Source: CAVRUD01 sp963724285
GTDB taxonomy: Bacteria > Chloroflexota > Chloroflexia > Thermomicrobiales > UBA6265
DNA length: 64,000 bases
Assembly (NCBI GenBank): GCA_963724285.1
Contig: CAVRUD010000009.1
Span: 286,459-350,458 of the forward strand
Direction: 5' to 3'
Part shown: positions 44,809 to 54,226 of the stretch, piece by piece
How positions within the stretch are numbered: position 1 is the first letter of the stretch
Layout: every line of letters starts with the position of its first letter
Notes under the pieces: generated by a model
The model's database searches: none
What the model was told of the DNA's origin: nothing
What the model saw: only the letters and a program-made list of their open reading frames with translations
Made by a program: the position numbers and the translations under genes

Positions 44809-45453
44809 ATGACTATGACGCGATCACGACGTGGGAAGACCACCCAGCCCTCCTCGCTCGGCCTCATCCTCCTCTGGCTACTCATAGAGCGGCCTATGCA
44901 TGTCTATCGCATGCAAAAGCAGCTCGAGGCCTACGGCAAGAACCGCGTCGTCAACGTCAGGGCCCGCGCCAGCATCTACCAGACGATCGATCGACTCGTT
45001 CGTCTCGGTCTCGTCGATATCCACGAGACGGTCAAGACCGAGAGCCATCCCGACCGTGTCGTCTACGCCATCACTCCAGAAGGCCGCGTTGCTGCCCACG
45101 ACTGGCTCCGCCAGATTCTGCGTTCCGGTGGAGACGAGTATCCCGACTTCATCGCCGCCATCTCGATCGCGTTCGGCCTCGAGCCCGACGACCTCAGGGA
45201 ACAACTGGAGATCCGGGCGGACCGGCTTGCCGCCCAACTCGCCCGCACGGAGTCGGAGATCGCCGCTAATCCCGAACTACCACGCCTCTTCCTTCTCGAG
45301 GAGGAATATCGCCGCGCCATCCTCGCCGCCGAGCTCGATTGGGTTCGCGGCGTCGTCGAAGACCTGCGCCAGGGCCGGCTCACTTGGACCGAGCAGTGGA
45401 TTCGCGACTTCTCCACGACCCACGCACCGCCCTCCGACGCAGAAGAACCGTGA
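44809..45453 (+). CDS. PadR family transcriptional regulator
   Basis: About 214 residues. PadR winged helix: LGLILLWLLIERPMHVYRMQ, ASIYQTIDRLVRLGLVDIHE, VVYAITPEGRVAAHDWLRQI, then the Vir/AphA-like helical dimerisation region (RAILAAELDWVRGVVEDLRQ). It probably represses the DrrAB-like efflux genes that follow 40 bp downstream and its own promoter; TTGACA at 44789 lies just before the start and no good ribosome site is visible, so the message could be leaderless. ATG 44809 and 44815 are both possible starts. Its upstream region is strikingly AT-rich for this window. Confidence 0.88.
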   Translation: MTMTRSRRGKTTQPSSLGLILLWLLIERPMHVYRMQKQLEAYGKNRVVNVRARASIYQTIDRLVRLGLVDIHETVKTESHPDRVVYAITPEGRVAAHDWLRQILRSGGDEYPDFIAAISIAFGLEPDDLREQLEIRADRLAAQLARTESEIAANPELPRLFLLEEEYRRAILAAELDWVRGVVEDLRQGRLTWTEQWIRDFSTTHAPPSDAEEP

Positions 45454-45493
45454 TCGACTTCACTTGCCCACATTCCAGGAGGACTGCATCGAC

Positions 45494-46447
45494 ATGACCA
45501 TGATGATCGAAGCCCGGAATCTCGAGAAGCGATTCGGAAAAACCCGCGCCCTGGACGGCCTGGACCTCGTCGCCGAGAGCGGTCAGGTTCTCGCGGTCCT
45601 CGGCCCGAACGGCGCTGGCAAGTCCACCTTCGTGCGCGCCATCGCAACCCTGCTCCGCCTCGACGGCGGTTCCCTCAGCGTCTTCGGTCACGACGTGCGC
45701 CGCGAGGCGGATGCCGTGCGCCGGCTGATCGGCCTCGCCGGCCAGTTCGCCGCCGTCGAGCCGGCTATGACCGGTCGCGAGAATCTCGAGATGGTCGCTC
45801 GACTCGTCGGCCGGGACCGCCGGACCGCCCGCGCGAGCGCTGCCACCGTTCTCGAGCAGCTCGGCCTGGTCGAAGTCGCCGACCGCCTCGTCCGAACCTA
45901 CTCCGGCGGACTGCGCCGTCGGCTCGACCTCGGCGCCAGCCTTGTCGGCGCGCCCCGCTTACTCCTCCTCGACGAGCCAACCACCGGACTCGATCCTCGC
46001 AGCCGCATCGAGCTCTGGGACGCGATTCACGCCCTCGTCGAGGCCGGCACCGACGTCCTCCTCACCACCCAGTACCTCGACGAAGCCGACCACCTCGCCA
46101 GCCGTATCGTCATCATCGACCACGGTCGCACCGTCGCCTCCGGCACGCCCGCCGAACTCAAGCGCCGCATCGGCGGCAACGTGGTCGAGATCCATGCCCG
46201 CTGGCGCGAAGATCTTCGGAAAGTCGTCGCGGCCCTCAGCCGCCTCCACCGCGGCGATTGCCAGATCGACGAAGCCACCCGCCGCGTCAGTCTCGGTGTC
46301 GATGCAGGCGGCGACGACCTCATGATCGCCATGCGCTCACTCCAGGATGCCGCCATCGAGGTCGAGGACATCGCTCTCCGCCAACCCACCCTGGACGAGG
46401 TTTTTCTCGCCCTCACCGGCCAAGTCGCCGCCAAGGACGCCGCCTAG
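45494..46447 (+). CDS. DrrA-type ABC transporter ATP-binding protein
   Basis: 317 residues. Walker A GPNGAGKST, Q-loop GLAGQFAAVEPAMTGRENL, ABC signature RTYSGGLRRRLDLG, Walker B RLLLLDEPTTGLDPRSR, H-loop-like segment LTTQYLDEADHLASR, and the DrrA-like C-terminal domain LRQPTLDEVFLALTG. It powers efflux of a hydrophobic drug or metabolite together with the membrane protein at 46733. AGGAGG lies upstream of the start. The gap to its permease is unusually long (285 bp) because a dispersed repeat lies between them. Confidence 0.95.
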   Translation: MTMMIEARNLEKRFGKTRALDGLDLVAESGQVLAVLGPNGAGKSTFVRAIATLLRLDGGSLSVFGHDVRREADAVRRLIGLAGQFAAVEPAMTGRENLEMVARLVGRDRRTARASAATVLEQLGLVEVADRLVRTYSGGLRRRLDLGASLVGAPRLLLLDEPTTGLDPRSRIELWDAIHALVEAGTDVLLTTQYLDEADHLASRIVIIDHGRTVASGTPAELKRRIGGNVVEIHARWREDLRKVVAALSRLHRGDCQIDEATRRVSLGVDAGGDDLMIAMRSLQDAAIEVEDIALRQPTLDEVFLALTGQVAAKDAA

Positions 46448-46461
46448 AGCGCTGTGGGCAT

Positions 46462-46596
46462 GGTTGGCCGCGTTTGCCCGCCGCCCGGGGCTGACGGCCC
46501 AGGGTTGGCTCGGGTTGGCCCGGGCTGAACCGGACGCCGCTCCGAGGCTAGCGGCGACACGGCCAAGGTTTTCGGGCGCTTTAGCGGCAGGTCAAT
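46462..46596. repeat. Dispersed repeat, second copy of the 3282 element
   Basis: GTTGGCCGCGTTTGCCCGCC, GCCCGGGGCTGACGGCCCA and CTCCGAGGCTAGCG align with 3284-3363, and GCGGCAGGTCAA matches 3461-3472. It lies inside the DrrA-DrrB operon. After it, to 46732, only a REP-like stretch (GGGCAAGCCCTGCTCCTACC) is seen. Confidence 0.6.
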
Positions 46597-46732
46597 CGCC
46601 GATCACCAGGTCGTTCCCCTTCTAAGGGCAGAACTGCCCGGCTACGCGTTCGCCTACGGGGAAGGGCAAGCCCTGCTCCTACCGGGCGGACCGGCCGAAA
46701 GTACTTCCGCGAACACGCCGAAAGGACGCCCC

Positions 46733-47542
46733 ATGGTCGCCGCTTCATCCGCCCTCAACCAGCGCACGACCCCACTCGCCACCAGCACGTGGACAGTCGC
46801 CCGCCGTGCGCTCCTCCGCTACCTGCGCACCCCCCAGCTCCTCGTCCTCGGCACCATCCAGATGGCAGGGTTCATGCTGGTCTACCGCTACGTCTTCGGC
46901 GGTGCAATCCAGCCCGACGGCATCCGCTACGTCGACTACCTGATCCCCGGATTCGTCACCACCGGCGTTCTCTTCGCCGGCATCGGCGCCGCCGTCGCTG
47001 TCGCCGAAGATCTCCAGCAGGGCTTCATCGACCGCCTCCGCTCCCTGCCGATTCCCCGCAGCGCCGTCCTCGCCGGCCGCGCGCTCGCCGACACCGTCAT
47101 CCTCATCTGGAGCCTCGGCGTGACGGTGGCCCTCGGCTTCCTCGTCGGCTTCCGACTCCACGGCTCCGTCCTCAACGGTCTCGCCGCCTTTGGCCTGGTG
47201 GTGCTATTCGGCTACGTCTTTGAATGGCTCTTTATCACCGTCGGGCTGTTCGCGGGCAACGCCCAGGCCGCTCAGGGGTTTGGACTCCTCGTCTTTCCCC
47301 TCACCTTTATCTCAAGCGCCTACGTCCCCGTCGACACAATGCCAACCGGTCTGCGCGCCGTCGCTGAGCATCAACCCATCACGTACATGGTCGACGCCGT
47401 CCGTGGCCTCACCCTCGGCTCCGACGCGGAGGCCCTCCTTGGCCACCCCACGTCCTATTTCGTCACCCGTTCGCTCGTTTGGGCGATTGCCATCCTAGCC
47501 GTTTGCCTTCCCCTAGCCGTGGTCAGGTACCGTCGCGGCTAG
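46733..47542 (+). CDS. DrrB-type ABC-2 transporter permease
   Basis: 269 residues, six membrane segments of the ABC-2 type: an N-terminal amphipathic region (RRALLRYLRTPQLLVLGTIQ), the cytoplasmic loop LRSLPIPRSAVLAGRALADT, and FPLTFISSAYVPVDTMPTGL near the C-terminus, all DrrB/ABC2_membrane features. It forms the export channel for the ATPase at 45494. ATG with GAAAGGA upstream. The substrate is unknown, as no biosynthetic genes are near. Confidence 0.92.
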   Translation: MVAASSALNQRTTPLATSTWTVARRALLRYLRTPQLLVLGTIQMAGFMLVYRYVFGGAIQPDGIRYVDYLIPGFVTTGVLFAGIGAAVAVAEDLQQGFIDRLRSLPIPRSAVLAGRALADTVILIWSLGVTVALGFLVGFRLHGSVLNGLAAFGLVVLFGYVFEWLFITVGLFAGNAQAAQGFGLLVFPLTFISSAYVPVDTMPTGLRAVAEHQPITYMVDAVRGLTLGSDAEALLGHPTSYFVTRSLVWAIAILAVCLPLAVVRYRRG

Positions 47543-48210
47543 TTCGGCGCGGAGCGCCAGCGGCGGCTGCGGGCGTTGCCTCTGCCTGCTGGCCGCCTTC
47601 GGGCGCTCGTCGCTTTGACAAGCCATTCGGCATCGACACCGAGAGCGGCAATATCCGCCAGTTAGCCGTGCGGCCGGCCGGCACGGACACCCATAGGTCG
47701 CTGCACTACGAAGACATGACCCGGCCGGCGATGAACGCGGACGCGACCCGAGTGCTGTACGTGATGAATCCCACGTCCTGCGCCGATTGCCCAAACCAGC
47801 ACGAGCACCTCGCCGTCCACGAAATCGGCGCCACCGATCCTGAGGCGGCGTCCGTGATTGTCGAAACGTCGGTCGATTCGGACGAGCTGATGTAGTACCA
47901 CTCACCGACAATGAGCGAGTCCACGGGCGAACCGCCCTGTGTACAGCAAGACGTTGCTGAGCGGACCGGTCTCGCCTTGAACGGAGGATCGGCGAAAGCG
48001 CCGACGCGCCGCGGCATACCCGCCACACCGCCTTCAGGAAGCACGGGCACGGGCAGCCAGAAGCGCGTCCCACGAGCGCCTAGGTGACCCGGGGATCCTC
48101 TCCCGCCGTCGCCACCACCAGGTAGGTAGGTGCCCAGCGGGGGGCGTAAAGCTGAAAGGCGACATCCTCCGGCTCTCCCTTGGGCCACCGCCTTCTCTGC
48201 CGGTATCCCT
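47543..48210. other. Region without a confident gene
   Basis: No complete gene seen. On the plus strand 47640-47895 reads NIRQLAVRPAGTDTH, MNADATRVLYVMNPTSCADC and EHLAVHEIGATDPEAASVIV, which resembles a blade of a TolB/PD40-type propeller with an unusual C-x2-C, but has no start or ribosome site. On the minus strand 48080-48200 a frame ends LYAPRWAPTYLVVATAGEDP; no family recognised. GC content and codon bias rise from here to the right edge. Confidence 0.35.
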
Positions 48211-48981
48211 TTACGGCTTTGGCCACGGGCGAACCCACGCGGCTCGCCGCTTCTCGAGGAACGCCCCGAGCCCCTCGCGGCCTTCGTCGCTGGCCAACCG
48301 TTCGGCGTGCAGGCGCACGACGGCGTCGCGGCGTGCCCCTTCGTCGAGGCCGTCGAGCATCTGCGGCGTGCGCTTGATCGCGGAGAGCGCCCCCGGTGCT
48401 GACCGCAGCAGGTCGGCGATCGTCTCGTCCAGGACCGTACCGAGGGCACCTTCCGCGGCCCGTCGATGGACCAAGCCGACCCGCAGCGCCTCTTCCACGC
48501 CGAACGGCGCCGCCAGGAGCATCAGGGCCTTTGCCTGACGGACGCCGAGCGCCGCGATCGCGTAGGGCGCGATCGCGGCGGGGACCAGTCCGAGGCGGGC
48601 CTCGCTCAGCGAGAACCGGGCGCCTTCCTCCGCGACGACGATGTCGGCGGCACACAGGAGACCCAGACCGCCCCCGTACGCGGCCCCGTGGACGCCCGCG
48701 ACGACCGGCGCCGGGCAGGCCTCGATCGCCGCCAAGAGGCGCGCGAGCGCCTCCGCGCTGGCGCCACCCCGTCCGGATGCCGCCGCCTCGGCGTACTCGG
48801 CAATGTCGCCGCCGGCGCAGAACGCCGGACCCTCGCCGGTGAGGACGACGACCCGCGTCGGCCCCCCTTCCTGGACCGACTCGACCTGACGACTCAATGC
48901 GTCGACGAGCGAGCGCGAGAGCGCGTTGCGTCGTGCCGCGCGGGTCAACGTGATCCGTTGCACCGGTCCCTCGTGCTGCAC
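48211..48981 (-). CDS. Enoyl-CoA hydratase/isomerase family protein
   Basis: 256 residues of the crotonase fold. Oxyanion-hole segments VVVLTGEGPAFCAGGDIAEY and VVAGVHGAAYGGGLGLLCAA are present, with the catalytic-region ADIVVAEEGARFSLSEARLG; the second catalytic acid falls near SLSEARLGL. It hydrates or isomerises an acyl-CoA in fatty or aromatic acid breakdown. GTG start at 48981 is provisional: homologues often carry 10-15 more residues, and the upstream sequence keeps an open frame. No other beta-oxidation genes lie nearby. Confidence 0.88.
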   Translation of the reverse strand: MQHEGPVQRITLTRAARRNALSRSLVDALSRQVESVQEGGPTRVVVLTGEGPAFCAGGDIAEYAEAAASGRGGASAEALARLLAAIEACPAPVVAGVHGAAYGGGLGLLCAADIVVAEEGARFSLSEARLGLVPAAIAPYAIAALGVRQAKALMLLAAPFGVEEALRVGLVHRRAAEGALGTVLDETIADLLRSAPGALSAIKRTPQMLDGLDEGARRDAVVRLHAERLASDEGREGLGAFLEKRRAAWVRPWPKP

Positions 48982-49065
48982 GTTGGCCTCGCTGCCCTCC
49001 GAGGGAACCGGACGACGGCTGAATCCCCCAGTCCGCGGTCATAGCGCACTCCCTACCTCTTCCGG

Positions 49066-50074
49066 CTACGACGTCCCGCGGAGGTCGCCCGGGCTGCGCG
49101 CCGCCGCGGGGCGCTCGTCCCGCTGGAGCGTGATCCACGCGGCGTTCCTGACGAACCCCATCGACTCGTTGATCCGCACCATCGAAGCGTTCTGGGCGCT
49201 GTTCCACGTCCATATTTCCCGGAAGCCGTGCGCGTGCGCGTAGGCGGCGAGGCGGAGCTTGAGCCCTGAGACGATGCCCCGACCGCGAAAGGACGGCAGG
49301 CACCCCGTCATCCGCCCCGACAGCACGTCCGGGAGCCCCGGATGGCGGACGAACGCGCACAAGGCGACGTAGCGCCCGTCGGCGACGGCCAGGAAGAACG
49401 CATCGGGGAGAACGTTGGGCGCCTCGAGCTCCCGCGCCACGAATTGGGAGAACGGGATGTCGGTGATGGTCTCAGCGGTCGGGACGTCCCGGATGCAGGC
49501 GAGGTACAGGGCGTACACGTCCTTGAGCACGTCCGGATTCCGTCCCCGTTCGGAGGCCAGGGAGGTAATCGTGATGCCCTGGCTGGCGAGCGATGCCTCT
49601 GCGTCAGCGGAGCGTGCTGGGTCGAAGGCCGCAACCGCTAAGCGAGACTCCCATGTTTCCTCGACCGCCGCGAACCCCCGGGTCTCCAGGAAGGAGATAC
49701 TCGCCGTCATGTCGCCGCGGACACGCGCGCTCACGGCGATCGCCCGGCGGGCGCGCAGTTCGCTCGTCAACCGGTCGTGCAGCTGGCCGCCGACACCGCG
49801 GCGTTGCGACCCTGGCGCGACGTAGATGCCGATGCGGAATTTTGCAGATGGAACTGGTGCGGCAGGTGATTCAGCTGGCCCCACGCCACGATGCGCCCTG
49901 CCACGTCCTCACCAACCAGCCGGAGCAGGTCGTACCGCTCGCGATCCCACAGTCGGTCCCGCCGACGGACGTCGTCCACGCTGCGCGGATCGTCGGGAAA
50001 ATCGCGTTCGCGACCCCGACCATTCCCGCGTAATCCCGATCGTTGAACAACCGGAGCCGCACCAGCACCGCCAT
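49066..50074 (-). pseudogene. Tandem GNAT acetyltransferase, two frameshifts
   Basis: Three frames join into about 335 residues. N-terminal piece MAVLVRLRLFNDRDYAGMVG, then VDDVRRRDRLWDRERYDLLR and EDVAGRIVAWGQLNHLP, then FRIGIYVAPGSQRRGVGGQL (acetyl-CoA loop of the first GNAT domain). The second domain has CLPSFRGRGIVSGLKLRLAA and NASMVRINESMGFVRNAAWI. Breaks are near 49998 (C run after TTTT) and 49843. Two-domain GNATs of this kind act on aminoglycoside-like or peptide amines; the substrate is unknown. The 272-residue second half alone is an open frame. Confidence 0.7.
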
Positions 50075-50272
50075 GGGTCCCCCGTCATTGTCTGTCCGCT
50101 AGCGGTCTCGCGTCTCGGTGGGCGTGGCCCGTCATGCTATCGTGGCCCGAGTGTCGGAGCAACCGCAAGACTCCGCGACGCCGGACGGAGATTGTCGCCC
50201 GGCCCGCGTGTTGGAACGCACGGCGCTCGCACCCGGATCTCCGCCGCGGTCGAGTGCATGGGTGAGGGGTCC

Positions 50273-51808
50273 GTGTCGCCACTCGTGCGGAATGTGCTGT
50301 CGACGTACGCCGTCCGGTTCGTCACCGTCGCGAGCGGGCTGGTCCTCTTCCCCTTTGTCGCGCACCACCTCGGGCTGACGCATTATGGGCTGTGGTTGCT
50401 CGTGAGCAGCTCCGTCGGAATCTTCTATGTGGCCGATTTTGGCATGGGCACCGCGACGCTCCGCCACGTTGCCGAGCGGCACGCCCGCGGGGACAGGGAC
50501 GGGCTCGACCAGGTCGTCTCAACGAGCCTGGCCTTCTTCGTCTCGCTCGGAATCGGACTCACGCTCGCGTACCTGGGCTGCATGGCCCTCGTCTGGTCGC
50601 ACCTCAACATCCCGCCGGCAGACACCCGGCTCGCGGTCACGATGCTGCTCTGGGCAGCGGGCTCGGCCTTCTTGCTCGGCCTGCCGCTGAGTCTGTTTGG
50701 CACGATTCTCGTCGGGATCCAACGTGCCGACGTCGCTAACGCGCTCCAGTTGGCCCAAGCGCTGGTTCGGGCGCTATCCGTCATCGTCCTCTTGCAAGCA
50801 GGGTTCGGTGTCTTGGCGGTCGTGGTTGCCGATGCCCTAATCGGCGTCGGGACCGGCTGCTGTTACGTCCTCGCCTGCCGACGCCTGCTCCCTCAGGTAC
50901 GAGTCGCTGTCTCGCTCGTGAGCCGGTCACTTCTCGCGTCGATGACGCCGTACAGCCTGCGCGTCTTCGCGATGAGCCTGTCCGCCCTGGCCATCTTCCA
51001 GACGGATGCCTTCATCGTCGGCGCGTTCCTCCCGGTGGCGATGGTGACTATCTACACCGGCGCGTACCGCATCTATCAGGTGTGTCGGCAGATCACCTAC
51101 GCGCTCATTAACCCGCTCGTCCCGGACGCGGCCCGGGCCGCTGCCCTCGACCAGCCCGCCAGGGTCCAGGCGTTGCTCTCGCGAGGGACCAAGTATTCGA
51201 ACGGGCTCACCTTGCTGGTCGCGGTGCCAGCGATCCTCTTCGCGGAACCGCTGCTCGTCGCCTGGGCGGGCGCGGAGTTCGGGGAGGGCGCGGCGGCGCT
51301 CCAGGTGCTCTTGCTGAGCCTGCTGGCGAACAACAACCACCTCGTGGCGTTCGCGCTCCTGACCGGCGTGGGCCGCATCGGGGCATACCTGCGCTACCAG
51401 ACGCTGTGGGCCACCGCCAACCTCGTCCTCAGCCTCGCCCTCGTCGAGCGGATCGGGCTGGTCGGGGTGGCCCTGGGAACGGCCCTCCCGGTGGTGGTGT
51501 TGGAGCCGTTCTACCTTCGGACGGCGGTCCGCGAGATCGGAGTCGACGGACGCCAGTTCCTGGTCGATGCCGTCCTGCGCCCCGGCGCTGCGGCGCTGGT
51601 TGCGGCAATTCCGGTCCTCGGCACCCTCGCCCTGACGGCCGGTGTCACGCCCCTGCTGGCGGTGGGGCTATCGGTCGCGTACGCGGCGCTGTTCTCGTTC
51701 GCCTTCTACCGCCTGAGCATCGACCACGAAGATCGCCGCCTGGTCAGGAGTATGCTTCACCGCGTTCACCGGCCGGCTGCGTTGCATCAAAAAGGTGAGG
51801 TGCCGTAA
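50273..51808 (+). CDS. Polysaccharide flippase (Wzx/MATE-like membrane protein)
   Basis: About 511 residues with 12-14 membrane segments. N-terminus RNVLSTYAVRFVTVASGLVL and VAHHLGLTHYGLWLLVSSSV match the polysaccharide biosynthesis (RfbX/Wzx) family of the MOP superfamily; further segments YSLRVFAMSLSALAIFQTDA and AYRIYQVCRQITYALINPLV follow. It flips lipid-linked sugars across the membrane for cell-surface glycans. GTG 50273 follows GAGGGG closely; an ATG at 50258 is in frame. No glycosyltransferases lie next to it, which is unusual for this family. Confidence 0.85.
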   Translation: MSPLVRNVLSTYAVRFVTVASGLVLFPFVAHHLGLTHYGLWLLVSSSVGIFYVADFGMGTATLRHVAERHARGDRDGLDQVVSTSLAFFVSLGIGLTLAYLGCMALVWSHLNIPPADTRLAVTMLLWAAGSAFLLGLPLSLFGTILVGIQRADVANALQLAQALVRALSVIVLLQAGFGVLAVVVADALIGVGTGCCYVLACRRLLPQVRVAVSLVSRSLLASMTPYSLRVFAMSLSALAIFQTDAFIVGAFLPVAMVTIYTGAYRIYQVCRQITYALINPLVPDAARAAALDQPARVQALLSRGTKYSNGLTLLVAVPAILFAEPLLVAWAGAEFGEGAAALQVLLLSLLANNNHLVAFALLTGVGRIGAYLRYQTLWATANLVLSLALVERIGLVGVALGTALPVVVLEPFYLRTAVREIGVDGRQFLVDAVLRPGAAALVAAIPVLGTLALTAGVTPLLAVGLSVAYAALFSFAFYRLSIDHEDRRLVRSMLHRVHRPAALHQKGEVP

Positions 51809-52065
51809 GGGACGTTCCGGGGATGATATGGAAGCGTTGTATTTTGGCAGAGTAGGGTAGTAGTGGCCGCCAGCCTCGCGCCTCCGTGGCAATGATCGGG
51901 TGTTCCCGGTCGGCCGTGGATATCCGTCGATACTTCCCGCGGGTCAGGCGGCCTCGCCCAGCCGGCCGACCGCATCGGTGCCCGCGGAGGCGAGATGTGC
52001 CGTCGTTGCTCCGAACACGGATGCCCTTGCAGCGCCCGGGGCACTGAGCCTGGCGTGCCCCGGTG

Positions 52066-52207
52066 TTAGGCGACGGCCGCCTCCGCCTCCCGGAGGACGC
52101 GCCGCACCGTCTCATGGCTGACGCCGAAGGCGACTGCGAGGTCGCACAGCGACCGCGTTCCCGCCAGCGCTCAGATCACGTCCCTGTTCTCCGCCGGCAA
52201 GTGGCGG
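52066..52207 (-). pseudogene. HTH fragment, copy 1 (in-frame stop)
   Basis: The minus strand reads RHLPAENRDVI, a TGA, then ALAGTRSLCDLAVAFGVSHE and TVRRVLREAEAAVA to TAA at 52066. GVSHETVRRVLRE is a resolvase-type helix-turn-helix as found at the ends of recombinases and in orphan HTH proteins. A second copy lies at 57796. The N-terminus is missing. The rest of 51809-52495 shows no gene. Confidence 0.5.
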
Positions 52208-52495
52208 GAGCGGTCGCGCTGTGCGGCCGCAGGACCGGAGACCCCTGCATTGCGCTACTCCGGGGCCTCGGCGACCTCGACCCGGACATGGTTATGGGGC
52301 AATCGCGCGAGCGAGCCCCGTCGAGCCCACGATCTCGGCCTTCGATCGACGCGCCGCCCCTCCTCCTCATCCGCCGCCGAACCGAGGGGGCGGCGGGTCG
52401 TCCCCCGTGGCACGCCGGCTGCATTCCGCCTTCCACTGAGCGGGCCGCCGTGGGCTCGCGGCCTATTGGCACCACAGGCCATCAAGGAGGTCTCC

Positions 52496-53500
52496 ATGCG
52501 TCGCTCGCTCTTGCCCGTCGCCCTGCTCGCCCTGCTCGTCGCGGCCCTGTCTCCCGGTGCCGTGGCCCAGGAGGCCACGCCGACCGTTAATGTGGAGGCC
52601 ACGCTGGCCGCACTGCTCCAGGACGCCGACGGCATGACGGTGGCCGTCGCGCTCCTGGCGGAGGGCGACGATGGGGAGGTCAGCGTCGACGTGACGGCGG
52701 TGGGGCTGGGCCCCGGTCCCCACGGCATCCACGTCCACGAGACGGGCGTCTGCGACCCCGAGGGGGAGCAAGCCTTCGCCTCCGCCGGCGGGCACTACAA
52801 CCCGACGGGGGAGGAGCACGGCGAGCACGCCGGCGACCTGGGCAACATCGACGCCGAGGAGGACGGCACCGCCGTCCTGCGCGAGACGCCCGACGGGTTC
52901 GGCCTGGACGAGCTGCAGGACGAGGACGGCACGTCCATCGTGATCCACGCCGAGGAGGATGAGGGCGACCCGGAGGGCGAGAGCTACGGGGCGCGGATCG
53001 CCTGCGGCGTCCTCGCCGAGCCGATCGCGGTTGCCGCCGAGCCCACGACCGCGGGCGCGGAGCCGACCGTTGTTGCCGCCGAGCCGACCACCGCCGCGCC
53101 CGAGGACGCCGACGGGGACGGCCTGTTCGACGAGGACGAGGTCGCGCTCGGCACCGACCCCGACGTCTATGACACGGACGGCGACGGGTTCGGCGACAAC
53201 CAGGAGGTGGTCTCCGGGACCGACCCCCTCGACCCGAGCAGCGCGCCGGCGGGCGAGCCCGGCGCCGCCCTCGACGACGACGGCGACCAGCTCAGCAACG
53301 GGGAGGAGCAGGACCTGGGCACCGACCCGAGCAACCCCGACACCGACGGCGACGGCATCACCGATTTCGGGGAGGTTGGGTTCGAGCCCGGATCGAGCAC
53401 CGGCACCGATCCGCTTGCCTTCGACACGGACGGCGACGGCGTCGGCGACGGCGACGAGGCGGCCGCCGGAACCGACCCGCTCGACCCGGCGAGCCTCTAG
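52496..53500 (+). CDS. sodC: Secreted Cu/Zn superoxide dismutase fused to TSP3 calcium-binding repeats
   Basis: 334 residues. A Sec signal (LLPVALLALLVAALSPGAVA) leads to a Cu/Zn SOD domain of about residues 45-175: copper ligands His79, His81, His100 and His151; zinc ligands His100, His108, His111 and Asp114; a disulfide pair Cys86-Cys170. After an Ala/Glu/Pro/Thr linker come five Asp-rich repeats of thrombospondin type 3 form (DADGDGLFDEDEVALGTDP, DTDGDGFGDNQEVVSGTDP and three more), each with an EF-like DxDxDG calcium site. It detoxifies superoxide outside the membrane; the repeats may bind calcium or anchor it. ATG with AAGGAGG five bases upstream. The zinc loop is shorter than in animal enzymes. 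Confidence 0.92.
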   Translation: MRRSLLPVALLALLVAALSPGAVAQEATPTVNVEATLAALLQDADGMTVAVALLAEGDDGEVSVDVTAVGLGPGPHGIHVHETGVCDPEGEQAFASAGGHYNPTGEEHGEHAGDLGNIDAEEDGTAVLRETPDGFGLDELQDEDGTSIVIHAEEDEGDPEGESYGARIACGVLAEPIAVAAEPTTAGAEPTVVAAEPTTAAPEDADGDGLFDEDEVALGTDPDVYDTDGDGFGDNQEVVSGTDPLDPSSAPAGEPGAALDDDGDQLSNGEEQDLGTDPSNPDTDGDGITDFGEVGFEPGSSTGTDPLAFDTDGDGVGDGDEAAAGTDPLDPASL

Positions 53501-53729
53501 CGGCCCGCTCGGGTGGGTCGCAAGCGTCTACCCGCGCGGCGGTACGCACCTGGGCGGATCTCCGCCGCAGCGAGCCACGGCGCGCTCTTCCCCGTCGGGC
53601 GGCGACGACGCCCGCGCCGAGGGGCAAGCCCCGGAGCCGGAACCCCACGATGACGAGGCGGGCCGGGGAGCGATCCCCAGCCCGCATCGTGGCTGCATGC
53701 CCTGACCGGGGGACGGGGCGACCGGGGGG

Positions 53730-53988
53730 TCAGCGGGCGATCCGAAGGGCCGCGGCGTCGGCCACGCGGCCGGCCCCCACCGGGCGCTCAGTCCGGCGGC
53801 CGCCCAGCAGGGTGCCGGCGCCGACGAGGGCGTTCCCGATGAGGCTGCGGGCGCGCTCGGTCGCCGTCCGGACGCCGTTCTCGCGGCCGACCTCGCGGAC
53901 GAGCCGCTGCCGCGCGGCGGTCGCTCGGATCTCGTCGCCGCGCTGGGCAGCGACGTCGTGGATGAGGTACGGAGTGGATGCCGATCAT
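53730..53988 (-). pseudogene. Small hypothetical protein, one frameshift
   Basis: Starting at ATG 53988 the minus strand reads MIGIHSVP and, one base shifted, YLIHDVAAQRGDEIRATAAR, QRLVREVGRENGVRTATERA and RSLIGNALVGAGTLLGG, ending VADAAALRIAR at 53730. Helical and basic, with one short hydrophobic stretch (LIGNALVGAGTLLGG). CAGGAG lies nine bases before the ATG. Similar short proteins beginning MxxIH and YLIH recur in Chloroflexota as far as I recall, with no known function. The codon pattern is clearly coding. Confidence 0.5.
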
Positions 53989-54226
53989 GGCGGAGGACTC
54001 CTGTCTGGACGGATCGACGGGGCCGGGCTTCCCGGCCGCCCCCAATCTAGGGCCCGCGCCAGGCGGCGGGCACCCGGCGGATTACCTGTCCCAACTACCT
54101 ATTCCCCGCGTCCCACGACCGGCCCGGGATCGCCTCGTGGTCAACCGGGAAGCGCGGCGAGTCCGTCCGCACGATGACTGCTCAGCTCCCGGGGTCCATG
54201 CAGGAGCGGACCGCGTCACCGCCGCC

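Noticed and set aside
47640..47895. A complete small gene with a C-x2-C motif
   Set aside because: No start codon with a ribosome site and no upstream coding pattern; kept only as a possible remnant in the gap entry.
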